Below, piece by piece: positions 57,607 to 64,000 of a DNA stretch of 64,000 nucleotides. The notes under the pieces are model-generated. The model saw nothing but the letters and a program-made list of their open reading frames with translations. It searched no databases and was not told where the DNA came from. Source of the DNA: Moritella viscosa (GTDB taxonomy: Bacteria; Pseudomonadota; Gammaproteobacteria; Enterobacterales; Moritellaceae); the NCBI GenBank assembly GCA_000953735.1, contig LN554852.1:1871846-1935845 (forward strand), read 5' to 3'. Every line of letters begins with the position of its first letter. Position 1 is the stretch's first letter. The position numbers were made by a program, and so were the translations under genes.

Positions 57607-57961
57607 CTAATTAAGTCGACGTATCTTCGAATATATTACATGTCTAGTTTCCTTTCGATATAGAATCCAGGTTTCATTTCAATATACTTCCTTCGTCATT
57701 CATATCAGTGCTATATCAAATGATTAACTTTGTATTTTAACCTTGTAATATTCCTAGGTTTAGGTATTGTTTGTTATTGATATTAAACGAATTTAGCTAT
57801 CATCTGAGTTTTACGTTTGAGCTGATTTTGCGTCTAATATTCGCATCGACTATTGGGTATTTAGTTTTAGAGGCATTTTATGGAAATACAACGACACGGA
57901 ATAATATTAAACGTCGAACAGGGTAAAATTTACAGGTGAAAACACCATAGGAGTAGTATTA
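57607..57961. other. intergenic region with possible VOC gene remnant
   Basis: About 355 bases. A 19-codon ORF (57880-57939) with an AGAGG SD encodes MEIQRHGIILNVEQ and then stops; this is like the beginning of a VOC-family protein and may be a remnant. The rest shows no gene or RNA. Confidence 0.4.
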
Positions 57962-58687
57962 ATGGTTACTGCTGAAGAGCATTACGAAAGCTTATTATCT
58001 GATGTATATACATGGTTAATGGGTGGGTTTGAGCAAGCTAAAAGCAATAATGTGGCGTTTTTTAAAAGTAGAAATATTACTCCCTCATCCTCTGGTATCG
58101 CTGTTGATTTAGGCGCTGGTTCTGGCTTTCAATCGATCCCTTTGGCTGAGCTTGGTTTTAATGTTACAGCAATAGACCTTAGCCAAAAATTATTGAATGA
58201 ACTGAATTCGAATGCTTGTGAACACTCACTTGTCACCATTAATGATGATATTTTGAATTTCAAAGACCATGTCAGTGCTAACTGTGAATTGATCGTTTGC
58301 ATGACGGATACGATTACACACCTAAAATCGAAAGACGATGCTTTAACAATATTTCAAGATTCATTTAGTTTACTTGAAGGTGATGGGAAGTTGATTTTAA
58401 CTTTTCGTGACTTATCGACTGAACTCAAAGATACGGACAGATTTATTCCTGTGAGAAGTGATGAAAATATCATTTTTACCTGTTTTTTAGAATATGAGCC
58501 CGCAACGGTTAAGATCCATGACATTGTTTACATAAAAACAGATGGAAAATGGGAGCTGAATAAAAGCTGTTATCGTAAGATTAGGCTATCTGTAGAGTGG
58601 ACTGAAAATCAGCTTTTAAGCATCGGGTTTAAAATTGAAGAGTCAAGTAACAGTAACGGATTTCAAACAATCGTAGCCGTAAAGTAA
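57962..58687 (+). CDS. class I SAM-dependent methyltransferase
   Basis: A 241-residue methyltransferase: motif I AVDLGAGSGFQSIPLAELG, TAIDLSQ, and LIVCMTDTITHLKS. Related to small-molecule or ubiquinone-type methyltransferases; substrate unknown. TAGGAGTAG SD. Neighbour genes are unrelated accessory genes. Confidence 0.92.
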   Translation: MVTAEEHYESLLSDVYTWLMGGFEQAKSNNVAFFKSRNITPSSSGIAVDLGAGSGFQSIPLAELGFNVTAIDLSQKLLNELNSNACEHSLVTINDDILNFKDHVSANCELIVCMTDTITHLKSKDDALTIFQDSFSLLEGDGKLILTFRDLSTELKDTDRFIPVRSDENIIFTCFLEYEPATVKIHDIVYIKTDGKWELNKSCYRKIRLSVEWTENQLLSIGFKIEESSNSNGFQTIVAVK

Positions 58688-58711
58688 AATTATATTACAA
58701 AGGAGAGAACA

Positions 58712-59098
58712 ACGATTGATCAAGCATGGATAGTTGAAATATTTTCGCATTTGGAAAACGGTAATCCTCAAGGTTTTTTTGAATATGTGAGTGATGATGT
58801 TGTTTGGGAAGTAACGGGCACTCATCCGCTTGCAGGCGTTTATATATCAAAACAAGACTTCATTACTGGCACCATCTCAAAATTAAATGAAGTATTAGAG
58901 TCACCTCTATCGTTAAAATTACTCTCTTGTATAACCGATGGCCGTTCCGCATCCGTTGAATTGGTCGCAAATTCAATAACCAAAAAAGGCGCTGATTTTA
59001 ATAATCGCTATTGCTGGGTTTGTGAATTCGAGAGTAATCAAGTAGTACGGGTTCGAGCATATTTAGATTCTGCGTTAGTCGCAAAAACGCTGGCTTAA
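58712..59098 (+). CDS. NTF2-like (SnoaL-type) protein with ACG at the expected start
   Basis: A 128-residue NTF2-fold protein: AWIVEIFSHLENG, FFEYVSDDVVWEVTGTHPLAG, YCWVCEFESNQVVRVRAYLDS. GGAG at 58702-58705 points to the frame at 58712, where the codon is ACG, followed by ATT GAT CAA. ATG instead of ACG would give the normal start MIDQAW. Later start TTG 58751 lies inside the first helix. So either ACG/ATT starts translation poorly, or a T-to-C change has damaged the start. Confidence 0.75.
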   Translation, partial: TIDQAWIVEIFSHLENGNPQGFFEYVSDDVVWEVTGTHPLAGVYISKQDFITGTISKLNEVLESPLSLKLLSCITDGRSASVELVANSITKKGADFNNRYCWVCEFESNQVVRVRAYLDSALVAKTLA

Positions 59099-59125
59099 CG
59101 ATACCTATATGACTTCAAGTAACCT

Positions 59126-59149
59126 ACTTAATTGCTTACTTAATTGCTT
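59126..59149. repeat. tandem 12-bp repeat
   Basis: Two copies of ACTTAATTGCTT and a partial third (ACTGAATT) in the gap between the NTF2-like and phosphoesterase genes. Confidence 0.8.
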
Positions 59150-59182
59150 ACTGAATTCGGTGTTATATTCTAAGAGGACATC

Positions 59183-59926
59183 ATGAAGATTGCAGTATTA
59201 TCAGACATTCACAGTAATGTGTTTGCATTGGAAGCCGTTATTGCTGATGCAAAAAAGCATTCGGTGGATTTAATGGTCAATCTTGGCGATATTCTTTATG
59301 GGCCTATTGCACCAAAGGCGACTTTTGATCTTTTAATGCAACATGAAATAGTTACTATTTGTGGTAATCAAGATCGCCAAATATTCGAAGCCACAAAAGC
59401 AGAAATTGATTCTAATTCAACAATGAAATTTATCATTGATGAGCTTGGTGCAGAGCCTATTAATTGGATGAAATCCTTACCGTTTGACGTTCAATTAAAT
59501 GATGATGTTTATTTGTGTCATGGTACACCTGAAAATGATTTAGTCTATTTATTAGAAAATGTTGAGTTTGGGTATGCTTGCCTACGAAGTGATAGCGAGA
59601 TTATAACACTGTTAAATGGGCAAGGCTCGAAGCTTATCTGCTGTGGTCATACCCACACCCCTAGAGCCGTGACTTTAACAACGGGGCAAATTATCGTAAA
59701 TCCAGGCAGTGTCGGTTTGCAAGCATATACAGATGATGAACCTATTGTCCATTCAATGGAAAACTTTAACGCTATGGCATCGTATTCGATCGTTGAGAAA
59801 ACGGGAGATAATTGGAGTGTTCTGCATATTAAAGTGCCATATGATGTCGCTTTAGCTGTTAAAGAATGTGAGAAAAGAGACAGAATGGACTGGGTTCATT
59901 TTTTAACAACTGGACGGAAGGTGTAA
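59183..59926 (+). CDS. metallophosphoesterase, YfcE/MJ0936-like
   Basis: A 247-residue calcineurin-fold phosphoesterase with all metal motifs: LSDIHSN, NLGDILYG, CGNQDRQ, CHGTPEND and CCGHTHTPRAV, and VNPGSVGL. Likely acts on a phosphodiester or phosphomonoester; substrate unknown. AGAGGA SD before ATG. Confidence 0.93.
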   Translation: MKIAVLSDIHSNVFALEAVIADAKKHSVDLMVNLGDILYGPIAPKATFDLLMQHEIVTICGNQDRQIFEATKAEIDSNSTMKFIIDELGAEPINWMKSLPFDVQLNDDVYLCHGTPENDLVYLLENVEFGYACLRSDSEIITLLNGQGSKLICCGHTHTPRAVTLTTGQIIVNPGSVGLQAYTDDEPIVHSMENFNAMASYSIVEKTGDNWSVLHIKVPYDVALAVKECEKRDRMDWVHFLTTGRKV

Positions 59927-60231
59927 GCCGTATACCGTATGCTCTCCATAAGGGCGTGGGGGATTATAGTTCGCTACGCTGGCACATATCGGCTAATACT
60001 TTTGCCTTAATCTTGATCTATTTTTAGATTTATTCAGTTTTTAGTTTGCTGATTGAAGAGAAGTCGTGTGATGATGAAAATGTTATTTTTCGACGTTGAA
60101 GTATGTGAAACCAAACTAAAATGATATAACTTTTGTCATCATAAACTGAAGTTTTCCTTTTTAATTTATATTTATGAAAAACAGCTTAGATTAATGCCCG
60201 TTGAATAAATATGAATTATGGAGAACTTTTG
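59927..60231. other. intergenic region
   Basis: About 305 bases, no gene, RNA or clear signal recognised. Confidence 0.5.
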
Positions 60232-60555
60232 ATGAACAAAATTGTGGAATTGAGGGATGACAACTTTGAAGCGGAGTTAATGACTGGCAGCCAACCGGTA
60301 TTAGTTGAATATTGGGCGTCTTGGTGTGCCCCTTGTTTAAGGGTAGGCCCAGTGTTGAAAGAAATCGCTTTTGCGTATAGCGGTAAAGTGAAAATTGGAA
60401 AACTTAATATTGATACTAGTCCCCAAATCGCGGCCAAATATGGTATCCGTGCTCTTCCTGCAATGATGTTGTTTAAAGATGGCGAAGTGTTATCGTCGAC
60501 AGTGGGCGTATTGAGTAAAACTCAGTTAACTACTCTGCTAAGTCAGCATATGTAA
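60232..60555 (+). CDS. thioredoxin-fold protein
   Basis: A 107-residue thioredoxin. The active site reads W31-C32-A33-P34-C35, with Ala in place of the usual Gly, followed by the cis-Pro motif RALPAMMLFKDGE. GGAG lies eight bases before ATG 60232; an upstream ATG at 60211 overlaps that SD and is rejected. Probably a general or accessory disulfide reductase; not the chromosomal trxA by context. Confidence 0.93.
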   Translation: MNKIVELRDDNFEAELMTGSQPVLVEYWASWCAPCLRVGPVLKEIAFAYSGKVKIGKLNIDTSPQIAAKYGIRALPAMMLFKDGEVLSSTVGVLSKTQLTTLLSQHM

Positions 60556-60635
60556 AGTCACTACGAATTACTCATCTTAATATAATTTATAAAGCGGTAT
60601 AGATAATTGAAGTATTAAATAGAACAAGGATAGTT

Positions 60636-60971
60636 ATGAGTAAAAGTACAATAGAGTATTGGAATGTTTTAGCATCAGCGAATAAAAGTAAGTGGGATGT
60701 GATTGCTGATACAAACGAACAGCTTGAACAACTAACGTTATCTATGGATGACGTTACTGGGGATTATACGCGCCTAACTCGGTTTAAAGCGGGTGCTGAT
60801 ACCTCTATGTTCGGTGGGAAATCTCATGATTATCCTGAGGAGATATACATAGTGTCAGGTCGTCTTTTTGACGTGGCTTTTGATGTTTGGCTTGAAGCCG
60901 GTGATTATGCAAGTCGTCCGCCGGGAGAGGTTCATGGCCCATTTGTTTGTGAGCAAGAATGTTTGGTTTGA
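60636..60971 (+). pseudogene. cupin-domain protein, 3' end cut off by IS element
   Basis: A cupin-fold protein; 111 residues remain, with the conserved SHDYPEEIYIVSGRLFD and EAGDYASRPPGEVHGPF motifs carrying metal-binding residues. Its stop TGA (60969-60971) is made by the first bases of the IS. Joining 60969 to 62283 restores 13 further codons ending at TAG 62321-62323, giving 124 residues. The cupin core is nearly complete, so some function may persist. Confidence 0.85.
60962..60969. repeat. IS target-site duplication, left copy
   Basis: TTTGGTTT, identical to 62275-62282 on the other side of the element. Confidence 0.95.
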
Positions 60972-62274
60972 CCCTGTAAATGATTCTGTGTAATTACCAT
61001 TTTAGAGATGATCTTTTAATCGGTCTTCAAATTCAATGATAAAACGATTCATGGCTGCTTTCCAGTTATGGATCGGCATCGACCACTTTTTTGAAGCTGA
61101 ACGGATCGCTAAATACACTACTTTTTTAGCTGAATCATCGCTTGGAAATACCTTCCTATTCTTGATTGCTTTACGTATAACGCTGTTAAGTGATTCAATG
61201 GCGTTCGTTGTGTAAATCGCTTTTCTGATATCCTTAGGATATCTGAAAAACGTATTTAAGTTCTCCCAATTGCTAATCCATGACTTTGATATTTGTGGAT
61301 ATTTATCATCCCAGCGTTCTGAAAACGCATCTCGTTCCATTAACGCTATATCTTCAGTATCTGCTTGGTAAATTCGTTTTAGGTCTGCCGTTACCGCCTT
61401 GTAGTCTTTCCAGGATACAAATCGTAGTGAATTTCTAATCATATGAACGATACAAAGCTGGATATGAGTTTCAGGGTAAACTGTATTAATTGCATCTGGA
61501 AAGCTTTTCAGGCCATCTACACACGCGATTAGGATGTCTTCGACACCTCTATTCTGTAACTCTGTTAATACATTCAGCCAAAATTTAGCACCTTCATTCT
61601 CAGCGAACCACAAGCCTAACAGCTCTTTTTCACCGTCAAGGTTTATGGCTAAAGCAAGAAATACGGCTTTGTTAATTACGTGATTGTCTTGGCGTATTTT
61701 AACGACTATGCAATCTAAATAAACGATAGGATAGATGCTATCTAGCGGCCTATTTTGCCACTCGTTTACTTCTTCAATGACAGCATTGGTTACTTTTGAT
61801 ATGAGGGTTGGAGAGATATCCGCATTGTACATTTCTTTAAATGAATCAACTATATCACGTGTTGTCATTCCTCGAGCATAGAGACTCAGGATCTTATCAT
61901 CCATCGACGTAAAACGAGTTTGGTTTTTCTTGACCAGCTTCGGTTCAAAGCTACCCTCGCGATCTCTGGGTGTATCAAGTTCAAATTGGCCATCTTCAGT
62001 TTTTAGTGTTTTGGAAGAATGTCCATTTCGGTAATTTCGCGAGGTATCTTTCTGGTTTTTTTCATAACCCAGATGGTCATCTAGCTCCGCATTGAGCGCA
62101 GCTTCAACGGTTATTTTAGTTAGCATTTGACTAAAATCGAGGAGGTCTTGTTGAGATTTCAAGCCTTTTGCGGCTTCCTTTGCAAAGGCTTCAAGTTCTT
62201 GCTTTGTCATAATTACCTATCCTTAATATGATTAAGTTAATGATAGGCAATTACACAGATTTCGGGACAGGGTC
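60970..62274 (-). mobile_element. IS256-family insertion sequence (1305 bp)
   Basis: Both ends begin GACCCTGT and share CTGTGTAATT and CC at equal distance (left 60970-60998, right the reverse complement ending 62274), forming imperfect terminal inverted repeats. The 8-bp duplication TTTGGTTT flanks it exactly, as usual for IS256. It carries one intact transposase gene and interrupts the cupin gene. Confidence 0.95.
61002..62210 (-). CDS. IS256-family (Mutator-type) transposase
   Basis: A full-length 402-residue transposase. It has the family DDE pattern, with Asp in IVYLDCIVVKI, Asp in LIACVDGLKSFPDAI and Glu near IESLNSVIRK, plus CIVHMIRNSLRFV between them. The frame is intact, so the element may be active. 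The start follows TAGGTAATT on the minus strand, inside the right end. Confidence 0.96.
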   Translation of the reverse strand: MTKQELEAFAKEAAKGLKSQQDLLDFSQMLTKITVEAALNAELDDHLGYEKNQKDTSRNYRNGHSSKTLKTEDGQFELDTPRDREGSFEPKLVKKNQTRFTSMDDKILSLYARGMTTRDIVDSFKEMYNADISPTLISKVTNAVIEEVNEWQNRPLDSIYPIVYLDCIVVKIRQDNHVINKAVFLALAINLDGEKELLGLWFAENEGAKFWLNVLTELQNRGVEDILIACVDGLKSFPDAINTVYPETHIQLCIVHMIRNSLRFVSWKDYKAVTADLKRIYQADTEDIALMERDAFSERWDDKYPQISKSWISNWENLNTFFRYPKDIRKAIYTTNAIESLNSVIRKAIKNRKVFPSDDSAKKVVYLAIRSASKKWSMPIHNWKAAMNRFIIEFEDRLKDHL

Positions 62275-62323
62275 TTTGGTTTTGGAAATATCATATCCAA
62301 GCCAAGCTATTAGCGGCATTTAG
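62275..62323 (+). pseudogene. 3' fragment of the cupin gene beyond the IS
   Basis: Right copy of the 8-bp target duplication (62275-62282), then the last 13 codons of the cupin (LEISYPSQAISGI) and its original stop TAG at 62321-62323. Seen only when the IS and one duplication are removed. Confidence 0.85.
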
Positions 62324-62384
62324 CAGAACAAGTCAGTTAGTGTTGTAGCATTACAGACCGAAAAAAATCAATCATGGAGATTAT

Positions 62385-62753
62385 ATGTTAGTTACAGGAA
62401 GTTTTTTGGCAATATTTATCGGACTCGTACATTCCTACCTAGGTGAGCGCTTTATTTTGACTCGGTTGTTTAAAAGAGAGCTTCCAACGCTTCTTGGTAG
62501 TGACTGGTTTACAAAATGAATTTTAAGGTTCGCTTGGCATTTAACAACAGTGGCTTGGTGGGGATTTGCAGCGATTCTTTTCATTCTTTCAAGTCCCACT
62601 GTGGATATTCAAAAGCAAATTCTAATGGTGATCAGCGTTGTATTTTTAGTGAGTGGCTTGTTATCTGCTGGGTTCACAAAAGGTAAGCACATATCTTGGA
62701 TATTCTTTTGGTTAATTGCTGGCCTGAGTTTTTATGTTGCACAGAGCAGCTAA
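62385..62753 (+). pseudogene. small membrane protein interrupted by in-frame TGA
   Basis: One frame from ATG 62385 (GGAG upstream in ATGGAGATTAT) runs to 62753 and encodes about 122 residues with three or four hydrophobic segments, but a TGA at 62517-62519 splits it after GSDWFTK. The sequence continues in frame as ILRFAWHLTTVAWWGF. A CGA codon (Arg) at that place would need only one C-to-T change and gives KRILRFAWH, plausible for this conserved small membrane family. Function unknown. Confidence 0.75.
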
Positions 62754-62772
62754 GAAGTTAGGGGGACAACAT

Positions 62773-63195
62773 ATGATGGAAATTAAAACTGAAATTAATA
62801 TAGGCGCCTCTGTTAAAGATGTTTGGAAGGTATTTACGGATTTAAATGGGCATGCTGAATGGAATCCGTTTTTGACCGAAATAAATGGTAGTTTGAACGT
62901 TGGTAAAGCTGTAGATATAACCGTAAAATTGGAAGGTAGAAAGCCTGAAATCGCAAAAGTTATTTTAAAAGAGCTTAAGCATGAAAAGGAGGCTGTGTTT
63001 TTAATGAATAAGTGGCCTCTAATAAAGGGTAGGCATTACTTCCGTTTGGAGAGCACCTCTGATAACGAAACAAAGTTTATACATGGTGAAGTGTTTACGG
63101 GATTAATTCCATTTTTTGCAGGGGCGAAACTGTATCCATTATTTCACTCCGCATTTGAGAGTATGAATTTAGCATTAAAGAATAGAATAGAATAG
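62773..63195 (+). CDS. SRPBCC (START/polyketide-cyclase-like) protein
   Basis: A 140-residue helix-grip protein: INIGASVKDVWKVFTDLNGHAEWNPFLTEI and a closing helix PLFHSAFESMNLALKNRIE, cited in part, mark the SRPBCC fold, which binds hydrophobic ligands. GGGGGA precedes ATG 62773. Its last codons and stop TAG lie in a run of pentanucleotide repeats, so the C-terminus can change by slippage. Confidence 0.88.
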   Translation: MMEIKTEINIGASVKDVWKVFTDLNGHAEWNPFLTEINGSLNVGKAVDITVKLEGRKPEIAKVILKELKHEKEAVFLMNKWPLIKGRHYFRLESTSDNETKFIHGEVFTGLIPFFAGAKLYPLFHSAFESMNLALKNRIE

Positions 63196-63232
63196 AATAG
63201 AATAGAATGGAGTGGAGTGGAGTTGAGTTGAG
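63181..63232. repeat. pentanucleotide repeat across a stop codon
   Basis: About ten pentamers: AATAG five times, then AATGG, AGTGG twice, AGTTG twice. The stop codon of the SRPBCC gene (63193-63195) is inside. Each gain or loss of a unit shifts the frame. Confidence 0.9.
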
Positions 63233-63247
63233 GAGTCATTTATATAT

Positions 63248-63276
63248 GAATAAATAAAGATGTCGTTTGACCGACA
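63248..63276 (-). terminator. possible terminator of the DSD1-like gene
   Basis: On the minus strand, stem TGTCG / CGACA with a six-base loop (63261-63276), followed by TCTTTATTT. A short stem; modest support. Confidence 0.5.
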
Positions 63277-63294
63277 CCTATTTAGGATAAAAAA

Positions 63295-64000
63295 CTAAGC
63301 TAATTTACCACGTAACGCGATATTCCAGATGTCGACAACAATGTCATTCTCGACCACATAGAATTTATCATGTAGGTTAATGGTTGGATCGCAGTGCGGT
63401 ACGATCATTTCAATCACCTCACCGACAGCAGGTAAGTGTTCACCAGATACTTTACCGTGCTCGTCACCAAAGTAATGCCACTCATAGTTAAGGCCTGCAT
63501 GACTGATTATTTGTGGGTGGGTCGCTTCTTTGTAAATCGCCTTGGTGCCTGCATCAACGGTTACATGCGTTGTATGATTGGCACTGATAACACTGGTTAG
63601 TAATGTCATCGCAGGTTGGAAGTGACCTGCACTATATTCAATATCGAAATACTCCTTATCCATTACAGTGTATGAACCCGGTTGTATTTCGGTGACAGAC
63701 GCAATGTCACTGTCTATTTCATAAGTACCTGTGCCAGATCCTGATTGGATCAGATTCACTAAACCTGTCGCGCTTTCAATTTCTTGCTTTAGCTTACCGG
63801 CTTTATTTAATAATGCGGCAGACGCTTGTTTTCTTTCTTCGTTATCAAGAATATGTTGGAAATGCCCGGCATAACACTGAATACCTTTAAGGGTCGTGTT
63901 GGCATGCCTGTGTACCGACAATGCTAAACTAAACGCAGTTTCAAACGATGCGCCAGTTCTACCAATACCTGCATCAATATCAACTAGCAGGTTAATACGT
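63295..64000 (-). CDS. DSD1/D-threonine-aldolase-like PLP enzyme (partial, runs off right edge)
   Basis: The C-terminal 234 residues of an alanine-racemase-fold-III enzyme of the D-serine dehydratase/D-threonine aldolase type. The frame stays open to the window edge (RINLLVDIDAGIGRTGAS just before the region 63921). Marks: YAGHFQHI, SGSGTGTYEID (PLP phosphate loop) and the metal-binding end PHCDPTINLHDKFYVV with His and Cys ligands. It acts on D-hydroxy-amino acids; D-serine or D-threonine cannot be told apart here. The N-terminal PLP-Lys part lies outside the window. Confidence 0.9.
   Translation of the reverse strand, partial: RINLLVDIDAGIGRTGASFETAFSLALSVHRHANTTLKGIQCYAGHFQHILDNEERKQASAALLNKAGKLKQEIESATGLVNLIQSGSGTGTYEIDSDIASVTEIQPGSYTVMDKEYFDIEYSAGHFQPAMTLLTSVISANHTTHVTVDAGTKAIYKEATHPQIISHAGLNYEWHYFGDEHGKVSGEHLPAVGEVIEMIVPHCDPTINLHDKFYVVENDIVVDIWNIALRGKLA

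Noticed and set aside
53606-63195. Integron cassette array
   Set aside because: Gene content fits, but I found no repeated attC-like sites or an integrase between the genes.
1-64000. CRISPR arrays, rRNA, tRNA or prophage modules
   Set aside because: No regularly spaced repeats, no rRNA or tRNA sequences and no phage structural genes were recognised.

Overview
The window reads as chromosome of an AT-rich marine gammaproteobacterium. Proton-pumping transhydrogenase, a PrpBC-AcnD-PrpF propionate operon, a PBP1B next to a TPR lipoprotein, a DUF294 protein beside a DnaQ-like exonuclease, and a BCCT transporter all fit the Vibrio/Shewanella/Moritella/Psychromonas range. I lean towards a Moritella-like organism, but the sequence alone does not fix the genus. 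I saw no rRNA, tRNA, CRISPR array or prophage.

Layout. 1-24 kb is mostly conserved chromosome: a degenerate receiver protein (cut by the left edge), DUF3297, an unknown lipoprotein, an OmpR-type two-component pair, pntAB, an aspartate aminotransferase, an OFA-type MFS carrier, a small outer-membrane barrel, mrcB with a TPR lipoprotein, a CBS/DUF294 protein with an exonuclease, and a TPP-riboswitch-controlled thiamine-precursor salvage operon (thiD-ABC ATPase-permease-binding protein-tenA) on the minus strand.

24.6-41.8 kb is the most interesting part. A LolA-like periplasmic protein and an outer-membrane barrel precede a tight plus-strand operon: an MMPL/RND exporter, a UbiA-family prenyltransferase (frameshifted), a large HMG-CoA reductase fused to an APH-like kinase, a rifampicin-phosphotransferase/PEP-synthase-like dikinase, a GNAT-like protein, an adenylate-forming ligase, and a CDP-alcohol phosphatidyltransferase fused to a CarS-like (CDP-archaeol synthase family) domain. 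A perfect 32-bp-arm palindrome (two 16-bp arms), a TetR regulator and an NAD(P)-binding reductase follow. The set looks like a pathway that makes an unusual, perhaps isoprenoid-derived, phospholipid and exports it towards the outer membrane. I do not know a described pathway with this content; the product is inference.

42-53 kb is again core-like: a BCCT transporter, an isoprenylcysteine-methyltransferase-like membrane protein, the GntR-prpB-prpC-acnD-prpF methylcitrate operon, an LprI-type protein and an NDH-2-type dehydrogenase.

53.6-63.2 kb is an accessory stretch of small plus-strand genes (acetyltransferases, methyltransferases, VOC, LysE, NTF2-like, phosphoesterase, thioredoxin, cupin, SRPBCC). 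It shows visible decay: two genes without a canonical start codon, a cupin cut by an IS256-family element with an intact 8-bp target duplication, a membrane-protein gene with an in-frame TGA, and a pentanucleotide repeat over a stop codon. The window ends inside a DSD1/D-threonine-aldolase-like gene.
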